Shown here piece by piece: positions 1 to 15,816 of a stretch of DNA of 64,000 nucleotides (the stretch's first letter is position 1; each line of letters starts with the position of its first letter). Under the pieces are notes generated by a model, which ran no database searches, was not told the DNA's origin, and saw nothing but the letters and a program-made list of their open reading frames with translations. The DNA lies in assembly GCF_029717145.1 (NCBI RefSeq), contig NZ_CP099222.1, positions 806,001 to 870,000 on the forward strand, read 5' to 3'. This DNA comes from Citrobacter freundii. GTDB taxonomy: Bacteria > Pseudomonadota > Gammaproteobacteria > Enterobacterales > Enterobacteriaceae. The position numbers were made by a program, and so were the translations under genes.

Positions 1-483
1 GGGATTTTGTTCGAGCAGAGCACGGTAGAAAACTTTACTGCCGAACGCATCAACCGCGTAATGGCAACCAACGTTACCGGCTATTTCCTGTGTTGTCGGG
101 AAGCGGTTAAGCGGATGTCGTTGAAGCATGGCGGTAAGGGCGGGGCGATTGTTAACGTCTCGTCAGCAGCATCAAGGCTGGGTGCTCCATTCGAATATAT
201 CGACTATGCAGCGTCGAAAGGGGCGGTAGATACGTTGACGACGGGGTTAGCGCTGGAGGTGGCGGCGCAGGGTATCCGTGTGAACGGCGTGCGTCCTGGC
301 CTAATCTACACCGACATGCATGCGTCTGGTGGGGAGCCCGGACGGGTTGATCGCGTAAAGTCGATGTTACCGATGCAGCGTGGCGGACAACCGGAAGAAG
401 TGGCGCAGGCTATCACCTGGCTACTGAGTGAGAAGGCGTCTTACGTAACGGGCAGTTTTCTGGAGCTGGCTGGCGGAAAGTAA
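1..483 (+). CDS. ygfF: SDR-family oxidoreductase YgfF (5' end outside window)
   Basis: C-terminal two thirds of a short-chain dehydrogenase/reductase. The frame is open from base 1 (Gly-Ile-Leu-Phe-Glu-Gln), so the Rossmann glycine motif lies outside the window. The catalytic Ser of 'NVSSAASR' and the Y-x3-K pair in 'YAASKG' are both present, so the enzyme looks intact. The protein closely matches E. coli YgfF (about 247 aa), whose physiological substrate is not established. In K-12 ygfF lies directly next to bglA; here a T6SS remnant and an IS5 copy separate them. Confidence 0.92.
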   Translation, partial: GILFEQSTVENFTAERINRVMATNVTGYFLCCREAVKRMSLKHGGKGGAIVNVSSAASRLGAPFEYIDYAASKGAVDTLTTGLALEVAAQGIRVNGVRPGLIYTDMHASGGEPGRVDRVKSMLPMQRGGQPEEVAQAITWLLSEKASYVTGSFLELAGGK

Positions 484-631
484 TGCATTGCTTCAGAAAT
501 AGAGGACGCTCTTCGATTCAGCATTACCTAAACGTTTTCCGAAATTCAGCCAGACGAACCTTTCTGCTCTACCTGCACTGACTTTACTGGCGTATGGTGC
601 CTCCCGGATGATATTTCACGTAGAGATTCTT

Positions 632-2823
632 ATGTCACAGCAGGGACTGCGCTTTACGCTGGATGTGGACGGATTAACGCCGACGGCAACCGCTGTCGTC
701 CGCTTCACCCTGTACCAGAATCTCTCCACGCCCTTTCTGCTCAGTGTTGATATCGCCAGCGACCGGGCTGGCCTCGCCGCCGTCAGTTTCCTTGAGAAAA
801 ACGCTACGCTGACCATCTGGCAGGGAGCCGTTGCACAGCGCTACCTCCACGGCATCGTCACCGGGATGGAAACCGGGGAAAACAACGGCTGGCAGATGAA
901 CTACAGCCTGACTATTTCGCCTCCGCTCTGGCGCTGTGGCCTGCGCCAGAACTTCCGCATCTTTCAGCAGCAGGATATTCAGGCCATTTCCACCACCCTG
1001 CTTACTGAAAACGGCGTCACCGACTGGGTGCCTTCCTTTTATGAATCCCACCCGCCGCGGGAGTTCTGCGTCCAGTACGGCGAAACTGACCTTGGCTTTC
1101 TCACCCGCCTGTGGGCTGAAGAAGGCATTTTCTTCTTTGACTGGTTCCACCCGACCGGTCCCGACCAGAAGCTGGTGTTCTGTGATGACGTCGCCGGTGT
1201 CTCCACCCTCGGCTCCCTGCCCTTTAACCCGAATACCCGCGAAGTCGCCACGGAATGCATCAGTGAGTTTCATTACCGGGCGCAGGTGCGTCCTTCCTCG
1301 GTGGAAAACCAGGATTACACATTTAAAACGCCCGGATGGCCAGGCTGCTTCAGCCACCATGCCACAAACCTCAACGGTCAGCGCACCCAGTATGAAATCT
1401 TCGACTATCCGGGACGCTTTAAGGACGAGCAGCACGGTCAGGACTTTGCCCGCTACCTGGCTTCCGGCTTCCGGCAGGATGCAGAAACCGCAGCCTGCGT
1501 GAGCAACTCCCCGAAGCTGTGGCCCGGAAAACGGTTCACCTTCACCGGCCATCCTTCATTAACGCTGAACCGGGAGTGGCAGGTCACCGGCTCTGTACTG
1601 AAAGGCGAGCAGCCCCAGGCGCAGCATGGCCACCGGGGTGAAGGCACCACGCTCAGTAACAGCCTGGACGTCATCCCGGCTGACTGGACATGGCGCGCCT
1701 CCCCGTTGCCCAAACCCGCCGTTGACGGCCCGCAAAGTGCCATTGTCACCGGCCCGGCAGGCGAGGAAATCTTCTGCGATGAGCATGGCCGCGTTCGGGT
1801 GCGTTTTCACTGGGACCGCTATTGCCCCGGAAACGAAGACAGTTCCTGCTGGATACGGGTGTCGCAGGCATGGGCCGGAGCCGGATTTGGCAATCTCGCT
1901 ATTCCGCGTGTCGGCCAGGAAGTGATAGTCGACTTCCTCAACGGCGACCCGGATCAGCCGATTATCATGGGCCGCACCTACCACCTGGACAATCGCTCAC
2001 CGGGCAGCCTGCCGGGGACAAAAACGCAGATGCCCCTCCGCTCAAAAACCTACAAGGGCAGCGGATTTAACGAGCTGCGCTTCGAGGATGCCACCGGCCA
2101 GGAGCAGGTTTATATCCATGCGCAGAAGAACATGGATACGGAGGTACTGAATAACTGTACCACCGATGTAAAAGTGGACCACACGGAAACTATCGGCAAT
2201 AACCAGAGTATTGCCAGACGGTCACCGTGGGTAAGGAGAATGCCGGCGGGCATGACCAGACCCTCACTGTGGTACATGACCGGTGAATCACGGTACGCAA
2301 TGACCAGACGCTGAAAGTGAAGAACGACCGGATGGTGAGCATCAGCCATGACGACGGGCTGTACGTGGCGAATGACCGCAAGGTGACTGTGGGCGGAAAA
2401 CAGGAGCACAGCACCCGCGGGGACCATATCAGTCTGGTGAAAGGCAGCCACAGCCTGGAGGTGAAAGGTGACCTGGCGCGGAAGGTGTCGGGGGCGCTGG
2501 GGATAAAGGTCCGGGACGCTATCGTGCTGGAGAGTAGCGGCAGCATTACCCTGAAGGTGGGTTGTTCGTTTGTGGTTATCCATGCGGGTGGGGTGGACAT
2601 TATGGGGCCGAAAATCAATCTCAACAGCGGAGGTAGCCTGGGAACGCCGGTTCAGACACAACAACCAGCCGTTCTGAAAGCCTTGCCAGATAAAAGTGAT
2701 GGTATTTGCGATGCAGGGGATACGGAAGATACAGAGCCGCCACGGAAAAACGTCCAGGACACGTTTAATCAATCCCCGCAGGACCTGGTACCACCACAAA
2801 TTCAGAGAATATTTTCCCGATAA
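632..2823 (+). pseudogene. vgrG: vgrG (T6SS spike), frameshifted and interrupted by a stop
   Basis: Type VI secretion spike protein. The first frame (start 632, 'MSQQGLRFTLDVDGL', preferred over the ATG at 608 because family members begin this way) covers the gp27-like and gp5-like OB-fold domains, with typical stretches such as 'GEEIFCDEHGRVRVRFHW' and 'WAGAGFGNLAIPRVGQEV'. It then enters the C-terminal repeat region and loses frame near 2211-2215: after 'NNQSI' the reading becomes a non-family tail ending at 2314. The correct repeat sequence resumes one frame over, but there a TGA at 2284-2286 stands where a Ser codon (TCA) is expected. Beyond it the frame is open to 2823. Two separate lesions mean no full-length spike is made without suppression; a truncated protein of about 560 aa is possible. 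Confidence 0.85.
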
Positions 2824-4771
2824 GGACATAACATGAAAATCAGTTACCCCATCAGGGATAAAGGCGGAAAAGCGTTTCGTTCTCTGGACGAGATAATGCC
2901 GCTTATTGACGCAGAAGCACACGGAACCTGGCTACTGGGAGGTAACGGACTGTGGCATGGTGCAGTACATATCAGTGAGGTGTCTAATCCGCGCTCTGCC
3001 CTCACCCCGGATACACTCAGTACCGGAGAGCCGGTTCCTCTCCAGTTTATGGCCGATGGCACCATTGTGGCGTACCGGATAAACAATGACTATCTGAAAG
3101 GCCCCTATAAAGGGCAGGAACTGCGTTACAGCAGTACGTTTGTGCTGGTGAAATCGCAGTGTCAGCCAGACCCGAAAAATGAAAAAAGCTGGCTGGAATT
3201 TTACAGTCTGTATATGCATCTGGCGCCGGTGAAAGATTATCCGACCTCCTGCTGCTATAAAGTCAGGGACGGTCACTGCGGGATACTACTGCGTAAATAC
3301 ACCGAAGGGGAAAACGGTCTTCCGGATGGTCAGGAGGAAGGGGATGCTCAGCAGTACAAGGTCCCGGCGAGTATCGGGCGCAGTCTCAACGAGAAAGGCT
3401 GCTTTGTGTCATCGCGTACCGGGCGTTTTTATGTGACAAAAAGAAGCGGTGAGGCAACCCTGACGACGTTCGGTCTGGTTCGTGTGGTAAAAGACGGAAA
3501 AATGGAAGAGAAGCAGCACTGGGTGACGCTGGACCCGACGCTGATGGAGCCGGATGGCGAAATACAGGCACTGATGCCCGCATGGATGCAGAAGGCAAAG
3601 GAACGGGGCGTTTTTGACTCGGTACAAACGGTGGAAGATACGGCTGAATGGAAGGTCAGTGCCGGAACACCTGTCGGTTTTATGGGATGTGAGGAATACC
3701 CCGGCAGGGAGAGCGCTCAGGCTGAGCGCGAGTGGTTTGTCCATCTTGAGGTCCTGAGCGCAGACCCGAGGATGCCGGCGTTTTTAGGCAACCCGGAAGG
3801 GGTGAAGGGGGAAAAACGGACGGTTCTGGCACCAAAAGGAAGATTATTATACACCCGCCAGACGACAGCAGGGCAGGAGACATTTACCGCCACGTCAGCG
3901 ACTCTGGGCGCTCAGTGCATCCTTCCGCGGGAAGCCACAATGCCGGTCACGGATGAGTCGACGCAGTGGTGGTTTAACATCACCGGAAGCGGCTGGCTGC
4001 CGGAGAAGGATGTGGCAGAGGCCGGGCAGTACGATTTGCTGAAGCTGGGTTTTCAGCCCCTGGTGGAAAACAGCGGTGGTGATATGGTAAGAAGCCCGTA
4101 TGAAGGGTGGGTGCCGGAAGCCTTTGATTCCGTTAGTCGTGCCGCAGAGCAGGGAGATGAATGGTACGAACAGGTGCTGCCCTTTTACCGTGACCTGATG
4201 GCGGAAGTGGACAGCAACCATGATGGAAAAGTCACAGAAGAGGAAATCAGGCAGGCGCTGGTCGTGCGTGACCCGCTGGTGAGGAATGTGGTGAACCGGC
4301 TGGTGATAAAACATCACAGCGAATGGTACGGCGGTCGCTCGACGGGGCGATGGGAAGGATTCTATAAGGATCTGGACACAGAGGAAACGGCATACTGCGA
4401 GAAGTGGCAGACAGATCTGGAGTGGATGAGTGGGGTATCGCCCTTTAATACTGATGAGCCAGTGTGGCATTTTCATCCGGTTGTGTTTCTGGAGGCGATA
4501 AAGCAAGAACTGGATAAGCAGGTGATTTTTCCGTTAACCGTGAAGCCGGAAAATGATCCAGGACATATATGGTCTCATTATGACTGGAGAAATATGCATC
4601 AGTCTAACATGGCTGCGTATGGAACCAATCGTAATGGAGGAGCCAGGAAACATGCTGCGAGAGATTTATATACTAAACCGTATGAAAAAGTTGTAGCCAT
4701 TTGTGATGGAATAGTCCTGGATTCACGAGGTTTTTATTGTAAGACAAATCAGGTAACAATCAAACATCTAA

Positions 4772-5967
<1,196 letters not shown>

Positions 5968-6013
5968 TTAGCATTATAACGGGCAAGGAATATTTTCCCG
6001 ATAAGGACATAAC

Positions 6014-7673
<1,660 letters not shown>

Positions 7674-7675
7674 TC

Positions 7676-7708
7676 AGTCTCAAATTAATACCATTTGATT
7701 TTGAGTCT
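7676..7708. promoter_or_regulatory. Inverted repeat before bglA, possible operator
   Basis: 'AGTCTCAAA' (7676-7684) and 'TTTGAGTCT' (7700-7708) form an inverted repeat with one mismatch, centred about 25 bp upstream of the bglA start codon. Its size and position suit a repressor site, for instance for the adjacent RpiR-type regulator. This is inference from position only. Confidence 0.4.
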
Positions 7709-7787
7709 AACAAAGGAAAGTTAAATGTCACGATATAACAAAATAGGCTTAATGTGATTTGTTACATCAAAAAAACAGTTTGTTTTT

Positions 7788-8880
<1,093 letters not shown>

Positions 8881-8890
8881 TTTAAAGAAT

Positions 8891-8975
8891 ACACTTGTTA
8901 GCTGAAAAATAAAATATAACTAATTGATTTTTATATGTTATTTATTGGTTGATATTTATTTTAGCTAACATGTGT
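8891..8975. repeat. AT-rich inverted repeat between yqfB and yqfA
   Basis: 'ACACTTGTTAGCT' (8891-8903) and 'AGCTAACATGTGT' (8963-8975) are inverted repeats with one mismatch, separated by about 59 bp of very AT-rich DNA. They lie in the promoter region of yqfA. They could be paired operator half-sites or a long stem; no known regulator site is recognised. Confidence 0.45.
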
Positions 8976-9040
8976 TCACTGGAACCATTCTCAGTTACGC
9001 TAGAAGCGCAATCACGAAAGTGTTCGTTTTTTGGGAGTAA

Positions 9041-9703
<663 letters not shown>

Positions 9704-9704
9704 T

Positions 9705-9782
9705 CATCATTGCCTGGTGGCGCTGCGCTTACCGGGCCTACAAAACCCTCGACCCGGTAAGGTGAAGTCGCTACCTGGCGAT
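9705..9782. repeat. REP/BIME-type palindromic element
   Basis: Sequence between the convergent yqfA and ygfZ stops contains REP-like arms ('GCCTGGTGGCGCTGCGCTTA' and 'GACCCGGTAAGGTGAAGTCG') that form two imperfect stem-loops. Such elements stabilise transcript 3' ends and bind gyrase or IHF in enterobacteria. Confidence 0.7.
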
Positions 9783-10763
9783 TTACTCTTCCAGCGAATA
9801 CGGCAGCGGTACTATATGCAGCGTTTTCGCGTCGTCGCGCACGCGGAATACGCTGTCGGCTTCCATGTCGTTATTCATCACCACCTGCACCAGTACCTGA
9901 CCGTCCGCCAGTTGTACTGCCGCAAGTACGGTGCCGGTTCGGCGCCAGTTCTCTCCCATTTTCAGTTCCAGGTCTTCACCCGCTTCCGGCACCCGGCTGG
10001 CTGAACCTGCCAGTGTCCACAGCGCTCGTTTGTTAGCGCCGCGGAATTTCGCCCGTGCGACCATTTCCTGACCGGTATAGCAGCCTTTTTTGAAGCTGAT
10101 CCCACCCAAGGCCTGCAGGTTGGTAGCCTGTGGAATGAACTGCCCGCTGTTGGCGGTATCAATTACTGCGATACCGGCTTCGATATCCAGCGCCAGCCAC
10201 TGTTGGCTGTTGTTCAACTCCGCTTCACCACGCAGTTTTTCTACCAGCGTTTCCGCCGTGGCTGCATCGGTAATCAGCAGGAAGCGTTCGGCCGGGTGTT
10301 CAAACCACAATATCGTGGAAGAGCCTTCGGTAATCACCTGCTTATCGCGGGTTGGCAGTTCGCTAAAGAGATTGTCCAGCGCGGCACGCGCTTGGAATCC
10401 TGCAACGCCCAGCAGCACGCGTTCGTCGTCCGGTGCAATCACCACTTTTGAGAAGACGGCATATTTTTTCAGTTCGGTAAGCTGGGCATCGCGCAGGCTA
10501 CGGCGCTCAAGCCACGCGAAGCCTTCACCCAGGCGGAAGAGGCGCAGGTTGCTCCACATTTTGCCTTTGGCATCACAGTGGGCAGCCAGCACATGCTGAT
10601 GTTCGGTCAGCTGACTGACATCAGCAGTAACCTGGCCCTGAATATACTTCTCACTGTCGGTGCCGGTAATGGTCGCGAGTGCCCAGTCATCAAGCGTCAT
10701 CAGCGTCAGAGGCAAACGTGTTGACGCACAAGGCTGACGAGGAGGAAAAGATGTAAAAGCCAT
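9783..10763 (-). CDS. ygfZ: Folate-binding Fe-S cluster assembly/repair protein YgfZ
   Basis: 326-aa GcvT-like protein that takes part in synthesis or repair of certain iron-sulfur enzymes such as MiaB, using tetrahydrofolate. The signature 'KKGCYTGQE' with its single conserved cysteine is present near residue 230. Length and sequence match E. coli YgfZ throughout. The gene is divergent from sdhE-ygfX with a 256-bp gap; no other gene is convincing in that gap. Confidence 0.95.
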   Translation of the reverse strand: MAFTSFPPRQPCASTRLPLTLMTLDDWALATITGTDSEKYIQGQVTADVSQLTEHQHVLAAHCDAKGKMWSNLRLFRLGEGFAWLERRSLRDAQLTELKKYAVFSKVVIAPDDERVLLGVAGFQARAALDNLFSELPTRDKQVITEGSSTILWFEHPAERFLLITDAATAETLVEKLRGEAELNNSQQWLALDIEAGIAVIDTANSGQFIPQATNLQALGGISFKKGCYTGQEMVARAKFRGANKRALWTLAGSASRVPEAGEDLELKMGENWRRTGTVLAAVQLADGQVLVQVVMNNDMEADSVFRVRDDAKTLHIVPLPYSLEE

Positions 10764-10983
10764 AATAATGTCCTGATTTGCTTAACGCAGTAATAATGAC
10801 TAATGGTAAAAGAGCTATGGCCCATTGCAAGCGGTTTAAACATCCTATTTGTGCCATATTTTAAGCTTTGCGAGGAGACATCCATAATTGATGAACCCTT
10901 TGACTTAATGTGGTTTTATTTAGCGATCGTGCTTCCGTTTACTGATATTCCCGTAAAAGAGCGTGAAAAACACGTTACAATAG

Positions 10984-11674
<691 letters not shown>

Positions 11675-11676
11675 CG

Positions 11677-11708
11677 CTGACGGTAAGGTTACAGACCTTC
11701 ACCGTCAG
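11677..11708. terminator. Hairpin between convergent ygfX and fldB
   Basis: 'CTGACGGT' (11677-11684) pairs with 'ACCGTCAG' (11701-11708), extended by AAGGT/ACCTT inside. It sits right between two converging genes. No long T-run follows on either side, so a shared terminator is probable but not certain. Confidence 0.55.
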
Positions 11709-11719
11709 TCAGCAGATGC

Positions 11720-12241
11720 TCAGGACCAGTGTTCGGCTATTTCGCCAAGAATTTGCTCACACCATGCCTGGATGCGTTCATCGCTAAGATCGTACTGGTT
11801 GGTTTCATCCAGGGCAAGGCCGACAAACAGTTGCCCATCGGCAATAACAGGTTTATCGCTGGTAAATTCGTAGCCTTCTGTTGGCCAGTAACCGACAAAC
11901 TTCACCCCTTTCGTGACCAGCTTGTCGTGCAGCATTCCCAGCGCATCCAGGAACCATTCACCGTAACCCAACTGATCGCCCATGCCGTAGAGAGCAACAA
12001 TTTTGCCTTCCAGGTTGAGGTCATCCAACTGATCCCAGACGGCTTCCCAGTCCTCCTGGATTTCGCCGAAATCCCAGGTCGGGATACCTAAAATGAGCAC
12101 GTCGTACTGCTCCATTAAGGTCGGAGAATCATCCTTGAGGTTGTGTAATGTCACCAGCTCGGGACCAAGAATATCGCGGATTTTCTCTGCTGCCATCTCG
12201 GTGTAGCACGTGCTGGAACCGTAAAAAAGACCCATGTTCAT
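11720..12241 (-). CDS. fldB: Flavodoxin 2
   Basis: 173-aa long-chain flavodoxin, an FMN electron carrier. The phosphate-binding loop 'YGSSTCYTE' is at residues 6-14; '[12 protein letters not shown]' and '[12 protein letters not shown]' form the FMN loops. The start at 12241 ('[10 protein letters not shown]') is chosen by family length; the extra five residues upstream are not conserved. In E. coli fldB belongs to the SoxRS regulon and cannot replace the essential fldA. It is divergent from xerD. Confidence 0.95.
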   Translation of the reverse strand: MNMGLFYGSSTCYTEMAAEKIRDILGPELVTLHNLKDDSPTLMEQYDVLILGIPTWDFGEIQEDWEAVWDQLDDLNLEGKIVALYGMGDQLGYGEWFLDALGMLHDKLVTKGVKFVGYWPTEGYEFTSDKPVIADGQLFVGLALDETNQYDLSDERIQAWCEQILGEIAEHWS

Positions 12242-12353
12242 TACTAAACGTCTCAATTCTGCTGTAGCGTTGCGCGTAGTGTATCAGAATCGCCGCAATC
12301 ACGGCACAATGAGGCATAATGCATCAAAAATGAGAATGAAATAAGGGGCGCGA

Positions 12354-13250
12354 GTGGAACAAGATCTGGCGCGCATCGAGCAATTTCTTGATGCCCTGTG
12401 GCTGGAACGCAATCTGGCGGAAAACACATTAAGTGCGTATCGTCGCGATCTAACCATGCTTGTTGAATGGCTACACCATCGCGGTGTTTCTCTGACGACG
12501 GTACAGAGCGATGACCTGCAAGCACTGCTGGCCGAGCGAATGGAGGGGGGGTATAAAGCCACCAGTTCCGCGCGTTTGTTAAGTGCAATGCGGCGATTTT
12601 TTCAACATCTCTATCGCGAGAAATTCCGCGATGATGATCCCAGCGCTTCGCTGGCTTCACCTAAGCTACCACAGCGTTTGCCAAAAGATCTCAGTGAGGC
12701 GCAGGTCGAGCGACTGCTGCAGACCCCGCTGATTGACCAGCCGCTGGAACTCCGAGACAAAGCCATGCTCGAAGTCTTATATGCCACCGGTTTGCGCGTT
12801 TCTGAGCTGGTGGGGCTGACGATGAGTGATGTCAGCCTGCGTCAGGGCGTTGTGCGGGTCATTGGTAAAGGTAATAAAGAGCGGCTGGTACCGTTGGGTG
12901 AAGAGGCTGTGTATTGGCTGGAAACCTATCTGGAGCACGGACGACCATGGTTGCTCAATGGCGTCTCCATTGATGTGCTGTTTCCCAGCCAGCGTGCGCA
13001 GCAGATGACACGCCAGACCTTCTGGCATCGAATTAAACACTATGCTGTGTTAGCGGGAATAGACAGCGAGAAGCTGTCGCCGCACGTACTGCGGCATGCT
13101 TTTGCCACGCATTTGCTTAACCATGGCGCTGATTTGCGCGTGGTGCAGATGCTGCTTGGTCATAGCGATCTCTCTACCACACAAATTTATACCCATGTCG
13201 CAACGGAGCGCTTGCGTCAATTACATCAACAGCACCACCCGCGTGCGTGA
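12354..13250 (+). CDS. xerD: Tyrosine recombinase XerD
   Basis: 298 aa with a GTG start at 12354, as in E. coli. It works with XerC and FtsK at dif to resolve chromosome dimers. The N-terminal SAM-like core-binding domain is followed by the catalytic domain with 'ATGLRVSELVGL' (first Arg), the 'HVLRHAFATHLL' box (His-x-x-Arg), 'LLGHSDLSTTQIYTH' (His and the tyrosine nucleophile). It is first in the xerD-dsbC-recJ run, with 23 bp to dsbC. Confidence 0.97.
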   Translation: MEQDLARIEQFLDALWLERNLAENTLSAYRRDLTMLVEWLHHRGVSLTTVQSDDLQALLAERMEGGYKATSSARLLSAMRRFFQHLYREKFRDDDPSASLASPKLPQRLPKDLSEAQVERLLQTPLIDQPLELRDKAMLEVLYATGLRVSELVGLTMSDVSLRQGVVRVIGKGNKERLVPLGEEAVYWLETYLEHGRPWLLNGVSIDVLFPSQRAQQMTRQTFWHRIKHYAVLAGIDSEKLSPHVLRHAFATHLLNHGADLRVVQMLLGHSDLSTTQIYTHVATERLRQLHQQHHPRA

Positions 13251-13273
13251 GTGCTGACAGGAAAGGATAGGTT

Positions 13274-13987
13274 ATGAAAAAAAGTTTTATGATGCTCACC
13301 CTGCTGGCGACGGCGTTTTCAGGCATGGTGCAGGCAGACGACGCGGCGATTCGTCAGTCATTAACGAAGCTGGGTGTACAAAGCACAGAAATTCAACCTG
13401 CTCCGATTGCGGGAATGAAAACTGTACTGACCAACAGCGGCGTGCTGTACGTCACCGAAGACGGCAAGCACATTATTCAGGGACCGATGTATGACGTGAG
13501 CGGTGCAAGTCCGGTTAACGTCACCAATCAACTGCTGATGAAGCAGCTGAACGCGCTGGAAAAAGAGATGATCATCTATAAAGCGCCGCAGGAAAAACAC
13601 GTTATTACCATTTTCACCGACATCACCTGCGGCTATTGCCACAAGCTGCATGAAGAGATGAAAGACTACAACGCACTGGGAATTACCGTGCGTTATCTGG
13701 CCTTCCCTCGCCAGGGACTGGAAAGCCAGGCCGAGCAGGACATGAAATCCATCTGGTGTGCGTCAGATAAAAACAAAGCGTTTGATGATGCCATGGCGGG
13801 TAAAAGCGTGAAGCCAGCAACTTGTAATGTGGATATTGCTGACCATTACGCGCTGGGTGTGCAGTTTGGTGTAAGCGGCACGCCGGCGATCGTTCTGAGC
13901 AATGGCTATGTTGTTCCTGGCTATCAGGGACCGAAAGAGATGAAAGCGTTCCTCGACGCGCACCAAAAACAGACCAGCGGTAAATAA
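13274..13987 (+). CDS. dsbC: Thiol:disulfide isomerase DsbC
   Basis: 237-aa periplasmic homodimer that corrects wrong disulfides and is kept reduced by DsbD. A signal peptide ('MKKSFMMLTLLATAFSGMVQA', cut before DDAA), an N-terminal dimerisation domain and a thioredoxin fold with the active site 'CGYC' and the cis-Pro loop 'GVSGTPAIV' are all present. A second, structural disulfide (WCAS...ATCN) is kept. The gene follows xerD directly and precedes recJ by 5 bp. Confidence 0.97.
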   Translation: MKKSFMMLTLLATAFSGMVQADDAAIRQSLTKLGVQSTEIQPAPIAGMKTVLTNSGVLYVTEDGKHIIQGPMYDVSGASPVNVTNQLLMKQLNALEKEMIIYKAPQEKHVITIFTDITCGYCHKLHEEMKDYNALGITVRYLAFPRQGLESQAEQDMKSIWCASDKNKAFDDAMAGKSVKPATCNVDIADHYALGVQFGVSGTPAIVLSNGYVVPGYQGPKEMKAFLDAHQKQTSGK

Positions 13988-13992
13988 TTCGC

Positions 13993-15726
13993 GTGAAACA
14001 ACAGATACAACTTCGTCGTCGTGAAGCCGACGAGACTAGCGACCTGCCTGCCGATCTGCCGCCGCTGTTGCGTCGTTTGTACGCCAGTCGCGGTGTGCGT
14101 AGCGCGCAGGAGCTTGAGCGTAGCGTCAAAGGCATGTTGCCGTGGCAGCAATTGAGCGGTGTCGAAAAGGCGGTGGAGATCCTCTATAACGCTTTTCGTG
14201 AAGGCACCCGCATTATCGTGGTGGGGGATTTTGACGCCGATGGCGCAACCAGCACGGCGCTGAGCATTCTGGCGATGCGAGCATTGGGATGTAGCAACAT
14301 TGACTACCTGGTGCCCAACCGTTTTGAAGACGGTTATGGTTTGAGCCCGGAGGTGGTGGATCAGGCACATGCCCGCGGCGCTCAGCTGATCGTCACCGTC
14401 GACAACGGCATCTCTTCCCATGCCGGCGTTGAACATGCCAGAACGCTGGGGATCCCGGTAGTGGTTACCGATCACCACCTGCCCGGCGATACCCTGCCGG
14501 GTGCAGTGGCGATTATTAATCCTAACCTGCACGACTGTACGTTCCCGTCGAAATCACTGGCGGGCGTCGGCGTGGCTTTTTATCTGATGCTGGCTCTGCG
14601 TACTTTTCTTCGTGATAAGGGCTGGTTTGATGAGCGAGCTATCACCCCGCCAAACCTCGCAGATCTGCTTGATCTGGTTGCGCTAGGTACGGTGGCCGAT
14701 GTTGTCCCGCTGGACGCTAATAACCGCATCCTGACGTGGCAAGGCTTGAGCCGTATTCGCGCAGGGAAATGTCGTCCTGGCATTAAAGCGCTGCTTGAGA
14801 TTTCAAATCGCGACCCGCAGAAATTGGCTGCCAGCGATTTAGGCTTTGCACTGGGGCCACGCCTGAATGCGGCAGGCCGCCTGGATGATATGTCAGTTGG
14901 CGTGGCGCTGTTGCTGTGCGACAACATTGGCGACGCGCGGGTGCTTGCCAGTGAACTGGACGCGCTCAACCAGACGCGGAAAGAGATAGAGCAGGGCATG
15001 CAGACGGAAGCGCTGACCCTGTGCGAGAAGCTTGAGCGCAGCAGCGAGACGCTGCCTGGCGGGCTGGCGATGTATCACCCCGAGTGGCATCAGGGCGTGG
15101 TAGGGATCCTGGCGTCACGCATTAAAGAGCGTTTTCACCGTCCGGTGATCGCCTTCGCACCGGCTGGAGACGGCACCCTTAAAGGGTCGGGGCGCTCGAT
15201 TCAGGGCCTGCACATGCGAGATGCACTGGAGCGACTGGATACCCTTTACCCGGGCATGATCCTTAAGTTCGGCGGCCACGCCATGGCGGCAGGATTATCG
15301 CTGGAAGAAGCACAGTTTGAGTGCTTCCAGCAGCGTTTTGGTGAGCTGGTGACCGAGTGGCTCGATCCTGCCTTACTGCAGGGCGAAGTGGTCTCCGATG
15401 GCCCGCTAAGTGCGGCGGAGATGACCATGGACGTCGCACAAATGCTGCGTGATGCAGGACCTTGGGGGCAAATGTTCCCGGAGCCGCTGTTTGACGGGCG
15501 CTTTCGCCTGCTTCAGCAGCGTCTGGTTGGCGAGCGTCATCTGAAGGTGATGGTTGAGCCCGTCGACGGCGGACCGCTGCTGGACGGTATTGCGTTTAAT
15601 GTTGATACCGCTATCTGGCCGGATAACGGCGTTCGTGAAGTCACGCTGGCCTATAAGCTGGATATTAACGAGTTTCGCGGCAACCGCTCATTGCAAATTA
15701 TTATCGATAATATCTGGCCACTTTAG
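13993..15726 (+). CDS. recJ: Single-stranded-DNA 5'-3' exonuclease RecJ
   Basis: 577 aa, GTG start at 13993, 5 nt after the dsbC stop. RecJ degrades 5'-ended single strands in RecF-pathway recombination, mismatch and base-excision repair. DHH-family motifs are seen: 'GDFDADGATSTA' (motif I), 'VTVDNGISS' (II), 'VTDHHLPGD' (III) and the DHHA1 domain with 'GSGRSIQGLHMRDAL' and 'KFGGHAMAAGLSL'. The sequence is intact over its length. A tight operon with xerD and dsbC keeps expression low, as known in E. coli. Confidence 0.97.
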   Translation: MKQQIQLRRREADETSDLPADLPPLLRRLYASRGVRSAQELERSVKGMLPWQQLSGVEKAVEILYNAFREGTRIIVVGDFDADGATSTALSILAMRALGCSNIDYLVPNRFEDGYGLSPEVVDQAHARGAQLIVTVDNGISSHAGVEHARTLGIPVVVTDHHLPGDTLPGAVAIINPNLHDCTFPSKSLAGVGVAFYLMLALRTFLRDKGWFDERAITPPNLADLLDLVALGTVADVVPLDANNRILTWQGLSRIRAGKCRPGIKALLEISNRDPQKLAASDLGFALGPRLNAAGRLDDMSVGVALLLCDNIGDARVLASELDALNQTRKEIEQGMQTEALTLCEKLERSSETLPGGLAMYHPEWHQGVVGILASRIKERFHRPVIAFAPAGDGTLKGSGRSIQGLHMRDALERLDTLYPGMILKFGGHAMAAGLSLEEAQFECFQQRFGELVTEWLDPALLQGEVVSDGPLSAAEMTMDVAQMLRDAGPWGQMFPEPLFDGRFRLLQQRLVGERHLKVMVEPVDGGPLLDGIAFNVDTAIWPDNGVREVTLAYKLDINEFRGNRSLQIIIDNIWPL

Positions 15727-15745
15727 CGTCACTATATCTATAAAA

Positions 15746-15776
15746 AAGAGCGTGGATTGGTTACAATCCCGCTCTT
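15746..15776. terminator. Stem-loop between recJ and prfB
   Basis: 'AAGAGCG' (15746-15752) pairs with 'CGCTCTT' (15770-15776), and GGATT with AATCC inside. No T-run follows on the plus strand, so it may be a weak terminator or mRNA end for the xerD-recJ operon rather than a full stop. Confidence 0.45.
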
Positions 15777-15816
15777 ATAACCGCATTTTGACTCGTCCAA
15801 TAAAAGAAAACAGACC

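Noticed and set aside
674..1552. 292-codon antisense ORF opposite vgrG
   Set aside because: Lies wholly within the VgrG coding part, which has clear family motifs; no ribosome site or known domain.
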